64,000 nucleotides of DNA, from NCBI RefSeq assembly GCF_000264945.2, contig NZ_CP013070.1, positions 2,852,001 through 2,916,000 of the forward strand. Reading direction: 5' to 3'. Made by a program: the position numbers and the translations under genes. This document shows positions 28,420-35,718 of the stretch, piece by piece; positions within the stretch are counted from its first letter, which is position 1, and each line of letters starts with the position of its first letter. Origin of the DNA: Sphingobium indicum B90A. Lineage in GTDB: Bacteria; Pseudomonadota; Alphaproteobacteria; Sphingomonadales; Sphingomonadaceae. The notes below the pieces were generated by a model. That model had not been told where the DNA came from and did not search any database. It was given only the letters and a program-made list of their open reading frames with translations.

Positions 28420-28960
28420 GTTCGAGCCGCAGGAAGCGGGCGCGCTCGATGAAGTCCTGTTTCGCCTGCGGGTGGCGTGACAGCACATCGAACAAGACTT
28501 CCCGCAACGCGAGCCACTGCGGGGAGTCGTTGAGGTTGACGTTGACGGTCAGCTCCGACTTGAGCGAGCCATAGACCTTGGCGAGATCGAGCAGCGTGGA
28601 CCGAAGTTCGCGCAGCGAGACGAGCGCCAGCGGATCGTCGCCGCGCGCCTTCGCCTTATTCAGGATCGTTTCGAGTTCACGGACGATGCGCGCGAGGCCG
28701 CCTTTGATCTCGACCGCCTCGCCGTTCAGTTCGTCCGCGACCGCCTGATCCGCCTCGCGCTTCACGTCGAGCAGGATTTGGCGCTTCTGCTCCTCGCTGA
28801 CGTGGCCTTTCAGGTGGCGATGCAGCGCATCCGAATGAAGGTCGAACTTGGCCGCCATTGCCCGGTGCGACATTTCCTTGGTGACGAGGAAGCGGTCGAT
28901 CTTTGCGCGGAAGGGATGGATGCAGACGGTGCATTTCCGCCCATTCTTCTTCTGCTCCAT
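28397..28960 (-). CDS. Terminase small subunit-like DNA-binding protein
   Basis: A 187-residue protein directly upstream of the terminase ATPase gene. It begins with a Cys-containing segment (RKCTVCIHPFRAKIDRFLV), followed by a helix-turn-helix candidate (SHRAMAAKFDLHSDALHRHL), then a long coiled helix with DVKREADQAVADELN. Position and layout fit a small subunit that selects the DNA to be packaged. The short cysteine pair CTVC might bind metal. Assignment rests on context more than on a clear family match. Confidence 0.6.
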   Translation of the reverse strand: MEQKKNGRKCTVCIHPFRAKIDRFLVTKEMSHRAMAAKFDLHSDALHRHLKGHVSEEQKRQILLDVKREADQAVADELNGEAVEIKGGLARIVRELETILNKAKARGDDPLALVSLRELRSTLLDLAKVYGSLKSELTVNVNLNDSPQWLALREVLFDVLSRHPQAKQDFIERARFLRLEHARHSPS

Positions 28961-28972
28961 GTCAGGTGCCTC

Positions 28973-29323
28973 CTAGATCGAGGGTTGAGCAGCGAGGGCG
29001 TGGGTCGCATCGTGCAGGGCATCAATGAGATCACCGGAGATGACGCCATGACCGTTGCTGCGCTCAACATCGTATCGCGCTTCCAATCCCTCGATGCCGT
29101 GCTGCTTCGCGAGCGCTTGGCAGACTTCGCGGCCAACGGTCGCACCCGTCGCCGCGTCGGCAAAGGCGAGCGCTTGCAGAATTAGAGCAACACCGTCCCC
29201 GGCTTGCAGCAGGTCGCCTGACTCGTCGCGGAAGCAGCCGGTGGCGTTAACGCTCGGCTCTAGCACTCCGTCACGCCGCAGCGCAGCCTCGCACAAGGCC
29301 CTGTAGAGCGGCGTAAGCATCAC
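28973..29323 (-). CDS. Hypothetical island protein, 116 residues
   Basis: A mostly helical protein of 116 residues (LYRALCEAALRRDGVLEPSV near the start, then ADAATGATVGREVCQALAKQ and GDLIDALHDATHALAAQ). No signal, membrane segment or known motif is seen. Its start overlaps the upstream gene's stop by four bases, and the small-subunit gene follows after 12 bases. It is therefore in the same transcript as the terminase genes. Function is not recognised. Confidence 0.55.
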   Translation of the reverse strand: MMLTPLYRALCEAALRRDGVLEPSVNATGCFRDESGDLLQAGDGVALILQALAFADAATGATVGREVCQALAKQHGIEGLEARYDVERSNGHGVISGDLIDALHDATHALAAQPSI

Positions 29324-29892
29324 TCACCGCCGAGCAAATTCGAGCGATCAGCCATCGCCTGCGCATGGGCCTGCTGCATCGGCGCCGGCAGGTCTTCGAC
29401 CGAGCGGAAAGCGCGGACAGTGGATGCGCCCTGCTCCGCTGCGATCTGACGGCAGCGCGCCTGTCCATGCCGTGAGATCATGTCGGCATTGACGTAGAGA
29501 ACGCCAGCGTCCGCGTCCTTCACATATTTAACCGGGCTCGAACGCCTGCCCTGCTGCGGCGCAGGCGCGTGTTCGTCCACGATGCGCAGCGGCACGCCCA
29601 GCTTTTCGGCCTGCGCCTTCGCTTCGCGGTAGGCCTGCCCACTGCGCGCCTGCTCGCGCGACAGGCGAATCTCGCCGTGGTTGATGTGCGACGGCATCGC
29701 GGACTCGCGAAGGCGGCGGTCAAACTCACTCTCTGATTCCCGTCCTTCGAGGGCGCGCTTCTCCTTGAGGATGCTGTCCCTGTTCGTGGTCACGCGCTCA
29801 AGCTCGATGTTCTTTGCTGCAAGCTCGCTTTCCAGCGTGTCCAGCCGCGCCTTGAAGGCGTCGATGTTCTTTAGGAGTTGTTCGAGGTCCAT
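29320..29892 (-). CDS. Coiled-coil island protein
   Basis: A 190-residue protein. The first 80 residues form a strong coiled coil (DLEQLLKNIDAFKARLDTLE, then ELERVTTNRDSILKEKRALE), after which comes SPVKYVKDADAGVLYVNADM and a closing helix. The start has GGAG seven bases upstream. No catalytic motif is seen. A scaffold or DNA-bridging role is possible but not shown. It is coupled by overlap to the 116-residue gene. Confidence 0.6.
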   Translation of the reverse strand: MDLEQLLKNIDAFKARLDTLESELAAKNIELERVTTNRDSILKEKRALEGRESESEFDRRLRESAMPSHINHGEIRLSREQARSGQAYREAKAQAEKLGVPLRIVDEHAPAPQQGRRSSPVKYVKDADAGVLYVNADMISRHGQARCRQIAAEQGASTVRAFRSVEDLPAPMQQAHAQAMADRSNLLGGE

Positions 29893-29987
29893 GATTGTCT
29901 CCGTGGTTTGGGCGGAGAGGACCGAACAAGGCACCCCGCCTTCGTACCGATCATGCGAGGACAAGGCGGAGCGGCGTGACCGGCTTT

Positions 29988-30482
29988 CTAGGTAGAGGCG
30001 TGTTCCACCTGAACTAGCCGGTAGCGGCCATCAGGTCCGCGCTTGCTGCGGATGCCGAACTTGTGTGGGAGATCGCCCGAGATCGCCGTCGAGCAAGTCA
30101 CTCGCGACCAGCCGAAACGCTCCTGCATCTCGTCAAACGTGATCCCTTCGGGGTGGCGGAGCAGTTCGACGAGAGCCGAGAGCTTTGTGCCGGGGCGAGG
30201 CATCCGCTGCGGAACGGGTGCGAACGGCTGTTCCACTGGCACCTTCGGCCCGAGCGCCTCCAAAGCACGTTGTCGGATTTGATCGGGACAGACGCCAGCA
30301 ATCTCCGCCCAATGTCTTCGCGACTGCGCCCAAGGGCCGTGATCGGCCGTCAGGAAGCGCGCCGCTTCATGCCGATCCTTCTCGCTCTCCGCTCGCCGTG
30401 CTCCGCGAACGATGCCAGCGCCAGCGTCGGCCCATGCTTGGTAGATGACACCGGCTGCGAGCGAGCCGAGATCACCAAGCAT
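29988..30482 (-). CDS. DUF3489-like winged-helix protein
   Basis: A 164-residue protein. The C-terminal half, GTKLSALVELLRHPEGITFD, then FGWSRVTCSTAISGDLPHK and RSKRGPDGRYRLV, follows the winged-helix layout of DUF3489 proteins, which are common in phage-like and plasmid-like DNA. The N-terminal half is helical and Ala/Arg-rich. It probably binds DNA; it may regulate the packaging operon that follows. Its start overlaps the end of the 71-residue gene by 11 bases. Confidence 0.65.
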   Translation of the reverse strand: MLGDLGSLAAGVIYQAWADAGAGIVRGARRAESEKDRHEAARFLTADHGPWAQSRRHWAEIAGVCPDQIRQRALEALGPKVPVEQPFAPVPQRMPRPGTKLSALVELLRHPEGITFDEMQERFGWSRVTCSTAISGDLPHKFGIRSKRGPDGRYRLVQVEHAST

Positions 30483-30687
30483 GTGTCGGAACGACGCCCC
30501 GGATCAGGCGGTTGGCTTGCATCTGCTGCTCCGGCGTCGGCTCATTCCGCCAGATCAGGGTGACGCTGCCGCCGGGGAATGATTCCGTCACCCGCAACAC
30601 TGGCAGCGCATGGGCGAGCAACGTGCTCGTCGCGGCATCCCAGTTGGTCGTCACATGGTCGAGGCGGTCGCTTTCGAGTGCGGCCAT
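30472..30687 (-). CDS. Small island protein, first of the terminase operon
   Basis: A 71-residue protein (MAALESDRLDHVTTNWDAAT at the start, GSVTLIWRNEPTPEQQMQAN near the end). It looks like one compact beta-alpha domain. No family is recognised. It is the first of seven minus-strand genes that end with the terminase nuclease at 26984, and it faces away from the nuclease gene at 30842; the 154-base gap between them probably holds both promoters. Confidence 0.5.
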   Translation of the reverse strand: MAALESDRLDHVTTNWDAATSTLLAHALPVLRVTESFPGGSVTLIWRNEPTPEQQMQANRLIRGVVPTHAW

Positions 30688-30841
30688 GATCGTTCTCCGA
30701 TTGAGGAACGGGGCGGCGACACAAGGAGAAAGGTCGCTGCCCCGGCCCGTCCGCGCGTTCGGGCGAAGATCACGATAAGGATGGCTGCGATCAGGTGTGC
30801 CGGTGATTGAGGAAGTGCCTAGTTCCGCTTAGCGTTGCCCA

Positions 30842-31423
30842 ATGCGGCGACGAGGCAACGTGGTTCGGGGACAATTCGGCGGGCGCAAGCCGCGCTGGAC
30901 GAGTGCGAACGCCTATCCGCCTGAACTGCCTAGGAAGCGACGGCGCGGCGGGTGGCTGGCGTTTGTTCCGCTGTGGGGCGGGGCTGCGCTACTCGGCACC
31001 GCCTATGGCGCGGGCTGGCTCGATGGGATCGGGAAGCCGGTACAGGTGCAGGCCGCGGCGAGCTTTGGGACTGGCGAGCGCACCAGCTTCTCCTTCTGTC
31101 ATGTCGGGGCCGGTTATAACTGCGTCGTGGACGGCGATACGATCTGGCTGAAAGGCGATAAGATCAGGATTGCCGACATAGATGCGCCAGAGACCCACGA
31201 TTACCGCTGCGCGTCCGAAAAGGAGCTTGGCGATCGAGCAACGAGACGGCTTGAGGAGCTGCTTGAGAGCGGGTCGATCACGTTGCAGAGTATCGACCGG
31301 GACGAGGACACCTACGGGCGCAAGCTGCGGATCGTGCTCGTCAATGGGGAGAGCGTCGGGGACACGCTCGTAAGCGAAGGCCTTGCTCGCTGGTATGCGG
31401 GCGGGCGTCGACCTTGGTGTTGA
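30842..31423 (+). CDS. Thermonuclease (SNase-like) with N-terminal membrane anchor
   Basis: A 193-residue protein. A basic N-terminus (about 1-36) precedes one membrane segment (WLAFVPLWGGAALLGTAYGA, 38-57), so the nuclease domain should lie outside the cytoplasm. That domain has the staphylococcal-nuclease pattern: CVVDGDTIWL, KIRIADIDAPE, then EDTYGRKLRIVLVNGESVGD and LVSEGLARWY. Members cut DNA and RNA with calcium. On an island it may degrade incoming DNA or recycle nucleotides. The next gene starts 11 bases later. Confidence 0.85.
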   Translation: MRRRGNVVRGQFGGRKPRWTSANAYPPELPRKRRRGGWLAFVPLWGGAALLGTAYGAGWLDGIGKPVQVQAAASFGTGERTSFSFCHVGAGYNCVVDGDTIWLKGDKIRIADIDAPETHDYRCASEKELGDRATRRLEELLESGSITLQSIDRDEDTYGRKLRIVLVNGESVGDTLVSEGLARWYAGGRRPWC

Positions 31424-31434
31424 TTGGGGGGAAC

Positions 31435-31908
31435 ATGGTTCGTCGCGTTGCTGCTGTGATCGTCCTGACTGCGTTGGCATCGCCTGCCGCTGCCGCCGAG
31501 TATCTGACCGAAGTGACGAGTCAGGTTTACCAGACGCCGGGAACGCCGAAGGAGATCGCCACGCGGGCGCAGACGTGCATAGCGCAGAACCTTCGTTCCG
31601 GCACGGTCAACGCGCCCCAGATCGTGAGCAGCGACCTCGATAATGGGATAGTGGTCGCTCAGAATGCCCTGAGGTTCACTCAATTGAACGACTGGCAGAT
31701 ACGCAGCCGGTTTACCTTCGAGGCGCGCGACGGTCGGTTCCGCATAAGCCAAACCGGCCTCGAAATGTTCAACGACATGGGCGGCGGTTGGGGCGGCATC
31801 GGAAAGTGGTGGGGATCGCCGTGGAAGAAGGCCGAGGCGGCGTTCAAGGCGTCCGCTGATGCCGTTGCTGCCTGCGTGATAGCGGGTCCGAAGAAAGAGG
31901 ATTGGTAA
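31435..31908 (+). CDS. Exported hypothetical protein, possibly DUF4468-like
   Basis: A 157-residue protein with a clear signal peptide (VRRVAAVIVLTALASPAAAA, cut near residue 21). The mature part has alternating strands, WQIRSRFTFEARDGRFRISQ, then GWGGIGKWWGSPWKKAEAAF and a final helix with a Cys that may pair with the Cys in RAQTCIAQN. The fold pattern recalls the TBP-like domain of DUF4468, with low certainty. GTG and ATG upstream are less likely, because a GGGGGG stretch sits four bases before this ATG. It probably shares a transcript with the nuclease. Confidence 0.6.
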   Translation: MVRRVAAVIVLTALASPAAAAEYLTEVTSQVYQTPGTPKEIATRAQTCIAQNLRSGTVNAPQIVSSDLDNGIVVAQNALRFTQLNDWQIRSRFTFEARDGRFRISQTGLEMFNDMGGGWGGIGKWWGSPWKKAEAAFKASADAVAACVIAGPKKEDW

Positions 31909-32014
31909 GCTACACCCGAGCCGGTGTCGGCCTTGATGCTAATAAGGACCCTTGACGGACGAATCGCCGGGATTCACAAGGAACCCCGGCGACCCCTCAA
32001 CGTCTAAGAACGGT

Positions 32015-32143
32015 TCAGTTTACAGGCCGACCGTTCTTGTCCGTCTTGAAGGTCTCGACAATCGCCGTCTTCGGGCGGTTGATCGCGACCTTGACCGGAA
32101 TGAACTGGCCGCTGCCAGCATCCCGTCCGCGCTTGTTGCTCAT
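32015..32143 (-). CDS. Tiny conserved-type protein, 42 residues
   Basis: A short gene reading MSNKRGRDAGSGQFIPVKVA and ending FKTDKNGRPVN. GGAG lies seven bases before the ATG and the stop is TGA. Similar small proteins with an RGRDAGTG-x-FIPV start and KTxVVET middle are known from alphaproteobacterial phage-like and plasmid DNA; no function is known. It is transcribed opposite to its neighbours, in a space otherwise without genes. Confidence 0.65.
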   Translation of the reverse strand: MSNKRGRDAGSGQFIPVKVAINRPKTAIVETFKTDKNGRPVN

Positions 32144-32398
32144 GGGATTTCTCCACGCCTCAAGCAGACGGATGGGCCGTCCGCCCAGGAGCACCGCGTG
32201 TGCCCCTCGCGACAGGCTCGGCGGATGCAGGGCTTGGACCCGGCTGTAGGATTCCGAACGCGGTCCCCGGAGTCGAGTCCTTTTTCGCTAACCGGCACAG
32301 AATCTTGGGGATGCGTGGCCGATCCGCTACCAGCATTTGTGCTCAACCGCGCATTCTCTCTTCCAAAGTATATATGGCTGAGATAAGAACAGTTGCGT
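32144..32398. other. Gene-free stretch inside the island
   Basis: The stretch holds the start region of the 42-residue gene on one side and the upstream region of the gene at 32399 on the other. It contains an AT-rich piece (aaagtatatatggctgagat) near 32366 that could serve as a promoter for the plus-strand gene. No further reading frame with a ribosome-binding site is seen. Confidence 0.4.
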
Positions 32399-33022
32399 AT
32401 GAACAGGGAACGGGTGTGGAACGGCGGTACCTATCGTGTGACCCGCCATATCAATCGGCGTCCGGCGGTGAATTTGCATCATGCCACGCGCTACTGCGAG
32501 ATGATCGGCCTGCCGCTCAACCGGCTCGTGACCGTCAATTTCAACCTTACCGGCTGCAACGATAACCAAGAGAGCCGAACCTTCAGGAAAATGCTGTGCG
32601 AGCGGTTCGCCCCTTGGCTCCGTAGAACGGCCCGCAATGTTCAAGGGGTCGTCCCAACCTATGTTTGGACGATGGAAGCCGGTGGAAGGCAGATTGCCGC
32701 CCACTGGCTCGTGCACGTCCCGAAGGATTGTGGCCGCAGCTTCGAGCGGAAAGTCGGTGATTGGCTGGCGTCGCTTACCGGCGGCGCTCCCGACGCTGGA
32801 GCGATCAAGGTTCAACCGATCCACAATCTGATTGGGCTGCGACGTTACGTTCTGAAAGGGGTCGACCCCGCTTGGGCGGCGCACCTCGGCGTTCGGCACG
32901 TCGATCAGGGAATTGTGATCGGGAAACGGTCAGGCTTTAGCCGGAACCTCGGCCCGTGCGCGCGCCAACGTGGGGGCTACAAACCGAAACGGGTGCCTCC
33001 AAAGCCGCAAGCTGGCGGATAG
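32399..33022 (+). CDS. Possible Rep-like protein of the island
   Basis: A basic protein of 207 residues. It has strands with VTVNFNLTGCN, a histidine segment AAHWLVHVPKD and, about 60 residues further, RRYVLKGVDP, a YxxK pattern. It ends with a basic tail (GKRSGFSRNLGPC and PKRVPPKPQ). HUH replication initiators use two close histidines and a YxxK tyrosine; here the histidines are spaced H-x3-H, so the match is imperfect. The family of this type is, to my knowledge, uncharacterised. ATG at 32399 is used; a TTG two codons earlier is possible. Confidence 0.5.
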   Translation: MNRERVWNGGTYRVTRHINRRPAVNLHHATRYCEMIGLPLNRLVTVNFNLTGCNDNQESRTFRKMLCERFAPWLRRTARNVQGVVPTYVWTMEAGGRQIAAHWLVHVPKDCGRSFERKVGDWLASLTGGAPDAGAIKVQPIHNLIGLRRYVLKGVDPAWAAHLGVRHVDQGIVIGKRSGFSRNLGPCARQRGGYKPKRVPPKPQAGG

Positions 33023-33028
33023 CGCCCG

Positions 33029-33304
33029 CTACGAAGCGACTAGATCGACGGTCAGGATGCCGTCTAGGCGGTCCACGAGCGATCCGACCGTCAGCAGGAA
33101 GTCGTCAGGCGTCATCAACCGTCCTGGCTGTGTCCAATGGCTGTCCGTGCCGCCCGGATTGGCTCGGCTCGTCGGCAGGTCCAGTTCGCCGTTGAGCAGC
33201 ATGACGGCACGGCGGGCGACGCTACTTCGGGTGTCGGCAACGACCCGGCCCTCCCACCAAAGATGGAAGGGCCTACCGCGCGCGGGAGTGATCAGGGCCT
33301 TCAT
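33029..33304 (-). CDS. Hypothetical island protein, 91 residues
   Basis: A small protein starting MKALITPARGRPFHLWWEGR and closing with TPDDFLLTVGSLVDRLDGIL. It looks like a compact alpha/beta domain with no known motif. Its ATG overlaps the stop of the small membrane protein gene by four bases, which supports both starts. It converges on the possible Rep-like gene with a gap of six bases. Confidence 0.5.
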   Translation of the reverse strand: MKALITPARGRPFHLWWEGRVVADTRSSVARRAVMLLNGELDLPTSRANPGGTDSHWTQPGRLMTPDDFLLTVGSLVDRLDGILTVDLVAS

Positions 33305-33495
33305 AGGATCGCCGCTATGATCGAGGCGACGATTACCAGCCAGCCTAGTCCTTCGACCCATCGCCGGACAAACATCCACAGAGGTCGCCTAGCGCCGGTC
33401 AGAGACGCGCGATGCGTCGGTTGGAGGGGTGAGCACAGGGGCGAAGCCGTCTCGCCGTTCTGCGGGTCTGTGAGCGGGATGATGGTCGCGGACAT
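33301..33495 (-). CDS. Small membrane protein of the island
   Basis: A 64-residue protein: a polar N-terminus (SATIIPLTDPQNGETASPLC), then an Arg-rich stretch and one C-terminal membrane segment (EGLGWLVIVASIIAAIL). GGAG lies six bases before the ATG at 33495. Such tail-anchored small proteins occur in phages as holins or inhibitors, but no match is recognised. It is coupled by overlap to the 91-residue gene. Confidence 0.5.
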   Translation of the reverse strand: MSATIIPLTDPQNGETASPLCSPLQPTHRASLTGARRPLWMFVRRWVEGLGWLVIVASIIAAIL

Positions 33496-33555
33496 GCTGA
33501 TCTCCGTTGCTGCCCGCATCATCGTCGCCATCGCCGGGAGCGATCAACCGGGGCG

Positions 33556-33879
33556 CTATTCCAGCGGTTGGCGCTGGCGGTTCACGCCGCCGAGCTTCTC
33601 CCAAGCATGGAAGCGGTGCGTGGCCGCGCCGTAACTGATCTTTAGGGCCTGCGAGACGGCGTACCGAGTCTTGCCCTGATCGTAGAGGCGGTAGCAGACC
33701 TCGACACCGCGAGGCGAAAGGTTGTCGCCGATCTTGTTCAACGGATTACCGGGATCGAGGTCGTCGCCCGGCTGTGATTCCGAAGGCCGGAGCTTTTTCT
33801 CGATGCGGTCCAAGTTCTCGCGTGCCGCCCCCAAAAGGGTGAGGACCAGATTGATGTCATTTGCCGTGAGAGTAGTCAT
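33556..33879 (-). CDS. Helix-turn-helix protein, likely island regulator
   Basis: A 107-residue protein. The N-terminal helix region (NDINLVLTLLGAARENLDRI) may make dimers. The C-terminal part, VCYRLYDQGKTRYAVSQALK and ISYGAATHRFHAWEKLGG, fits a helix-turn-helix. AAGGAGG stands nine bases before the ATG. A promoter and a palindrome lie directly upstream, so self-regulation is plausible. It is the rightmost gene of the island on the minus strand and reads inward. Confidence 0.6.
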   Translation of the reverse strand: MTTLTANDINLVLTLLGAARENLDRIEKKLRPSESQPGDDLDPGNPLNKIGDNLSPRGVEVCYRLYDQGKTRYAVSQALKISYGAATHRFHAWEKLGGVNRQRQPLE

Positions 33880-33891
33880 GCCTTTGCACCT

Positions 33892-33938
33892 CCTTATGTG
33901 ATAAGGGGCTATATATCTACATGACCCTATACAAGCAA
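33892..33938 (-). promoter_or_regulatory. Promoter with overlapping operator palindrome for the island HTH gene
   Basis: On the minus strand TTGCTT (33933-33938) is followed after 17 bases by TATATA (33910-33915), a good sigma-70-like pair. Just downstream CCTTAT-GTG-ATAAGG (33892-33906) is a perfect 6-bp inverted repeat next to the ribosome-binding site, a natural place for a repressor. Confidence 0.5.
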
Positions 33939-33962
33939 GCGTCTTTTGCACTCCAACCCAAT

Positions 33963-34049
33963 CAAGGTTGGGGTCGCGGCTGGCGAACCGCTTGAACGAT
34001 CAGCCGATTTCCCCGGACTAATGCTGCGCTGCGTAGGCAGTGCGTAGGT
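33963..34049. other. Right attachment-like region of the island
   Basis: caaggttggggtcg (33963-33976) repeats bases 23750-23763 of tRNA-Gly exactly. CGCTGCGTAGG, then cag, then TGCGTAGGT (34027-34049) repeats 23845-23867 with three differences. The two blocks come in the same order as at the left end. The tRNA match stops after 14 bases, so this is not a displaced tRNA 3' end of the usual sort. Confidence 0.5.
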
Positions 34050-34350
34050 GATCGCGCCAATTTACTTGCTTTGCGCCGCCGAGCTTGTGGCAGAAAGCGA
34101 CCGGCACACGCCTGCCACGGGCGGTTTAGGTGATCCGCGCTTCGGTTGCGGCTGGCGCGGAGCCAGCGGAAGGAGTGGGACTCGGTATAGCAGCGGACTG
34201 CAACGGTCGGGACGGTCGACCGCCAGTTCCGCAAGACTTCGCGCAAAAGATAATTGGATGGATGGACGATACATCCAACCATCTATTGATAGCGATTAGT
34301 GTTGAGATCGACCAAGCTACCGTTGCAACCGCCCGCTACCGTGGCACCGG
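34050..34350. other. Gene-free stretch between island edge and truncated gene
   Basis: About 300 bases without a convincing gene. Open frames exist on both strands (for example 34130-34354 on the plus strand) but lack ribosome-binding sites and sensible composition. A short near-palindrome gataattggatggatggacg lies near 34250. The stretch may be the remnant of a second element. Confidence 0.4.
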
Positions 34351-34838
34351 CTAGAGTGGTTTCCCGGCGTCGATCCAATCGTGCATCGCGCGCAGAATCA
34401 GGTTCGTTGGATATTCCTTGATGTCATCCTCGTCCGCGCCGGTCGCCAACTCGCGCTCCCAGTACCATTCCTGAAAAGCGGCATACTCGCCAAGAATCTT
34501 CGCGGCCCCGATAGCCTCTGCTCCCGCTCGATCAACGAGCCAGTCGCGAACGCGGCGCACGGCTTTCTGGTGGTCCTCACCGTGAACTTGGATGTCCCAG
34601 CCTGAGATGTCGGAAAGCGCCTTCTGATAATCGTAGCGAGTGCGCTCAAGCACCAAGATCATCTTGGTTTCCATCTGCCCACCACCATAGCGGCGGCACG
34701 CATGGTCGATGCCAAGCTCGAACGGCATGTTCATCCGAGCGTATTCGTTCGCAGTAGTGGACTTGCAGCGGCTTAGGTCGTGGATTCCGAATTTGGACCC
34801 GCGAACAAGCTCAATGATCCGGTCAAGGCGGGCCGCGG
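34351..34838 (-). pseudogene. Nucleotide-binding/deoxyribosyltransferase-like protein, 5' end removed by IS6100
   Basis: About 160 C-terminal residues remain. The fragment opens with IIELVRGSKFGIHDLSRCK and then YARMNMPFELGIDHACRRYG, a segment like the P-F-E-L-G motif of nucleoside deoxyribosyltransferase and TIR-like folds. YDYQKALSDISGWDIQVHGE and a helical end follow. Known relatives have the pattern SRFGIHDLSR and RFNMPLELG and no assigned role. The start codon is lost at 34838, where IS6100 copy 1 begins; the missing part is not elsewhere in the window. Confidence 0.65.
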
Positions 34839-35718
34839 GGCTCTGTTGCAAAGATTGGCGGCAGTCAGAGGTAGGCTGTCGCTCTGCGCCGATCAGGCGG
34901 CTGCTGCGAAATGGTGGTTGAGCATGCCCATGGCCTCCGTCAGCGCCGAGGGCCCAATGCCAAAAGCTCTCTCCACAAGGCGCACCTCGCCCCTGATGCC
35001 GGGCTGCAGGCACCAGGGGCGAGCCTGTCCTTTGCGCAGGGCTCGCATGACTTCGAATCCCTTGATCGTGGCATAGGCCGTGGGGATCGATTTGAAACCG
35101 CGCACCGGCTTGATCAGTATCTTGAGCTTTCCGTGATCGGCCTCGATCACGTTATTGAGATACTTCACCTGCCGGTGGGCCGTCTCCCGGTCCAGCTTTC
35201 CTTCGCGCTTCAATTCGGTGATCGCTGCACCATAGCTCGGCGCTTTGTCGGTATTGAGCGTGGCAGGCTTTTCCCAGTGCTTCAGGCCTCGCAGGGCCTT
35301 GCCCAGGAACCGCTTCGCTGCCTTGGCGCTGCGGGTCGGCGACAGGTAGAAATCGATCGTGTCGCCCCGCTTGTCGACTGCCCGGTACAGGTAGGTCCAC
35401 TTGCCCCGCACCTTGACGTAGGTTTCATCCAGGCGCCAGCTCGGATCAAAGCCACGCCGCCAGAACCAGCGCAGCCGCTTCTCCATCTCCGGGGCGTAGC
35501 ACTGGACCCAGCGATAGATCGTCGTATGGTCGACCGAAATGCCGCGTTCCGCCAGCATTTCCTCAAGGTCGCGATAGCTGATCGGATAGCGACAATACCA
35601 GCGCACCGCCCACAGGATCACATCACCCTGGAAATGGCGCCACTTGAAATCCGTCATCGTTCCGTCCGTCCAATCTCCGCCAAGCATGCTCAAGCTTCAC
35701 GATTTTTGCAACAGAGCC
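34839..35718 (-). mobile_element. IS6100 copy 1
   Basis: An 880-bp element with GGCTCTGTTGCAAA inverted ends, the known length and ends of IS6100 (IS6 family). The flanking octamers differ (ggccgcgg on the left, tgcccgcg on the right), so it is not a simple insertion. The right octamer matches that of copy 3. Confidence 0.97.
34893..35657 (-). CDS. tnpA: IS6100 transposase (copy 1)
   Basis: A 254-residue IS6-family DDE transposase starting MTDFKWRHFQGDVILWAVRW. Likely catalytic residues are the Asp of RLDETYVKV, the Asp of NTDKAPSYG and the Glu of NVIEADHGKL. It is intact and its amino-acid sequence is the same as in the other two copies. It moves replicatively, joining or inverting DNA rather than excising. 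An in-frame start 12 codons upstream would give 266 residues. Confidence 0.97.
   Translation of the reverse strand: MTDFKWRHFQGDVILWAVRWYCRYPISYRDLEEMLAERGISVDHTTIYRWVQCYAPEMEKRLRWFWRRGFDPSWRLDETYVKVRGKWTYLYRAVDKRGDTIDFYLSPTRSAKAAKRFLGKALRGLKHWEKPATLNTDKAPSYGAAITELKREGKLDRETAHRQVKYLNNVIEADHGKLKILIKPVRGFKSIPTAYATIKGFEVMRALRKGQARPWCLQPGIRGEVRLVERAFGIGPSALTEAMGMLNHHFAAAA

Noticed and set aside
23791..34350. Integrase gene for the island
   Set aside because: No protein with the tyrosine recombinase R-H-R-Y pattern or serine recombinase start was found on either strand.
34130..34354. A 74-codon open frame on the plus strand next to the truncated gene
   Set aside because: It has no ribosome-binding site, overlaps the end of the better-supported minus-strand gene and has no recognisable protein pattern.
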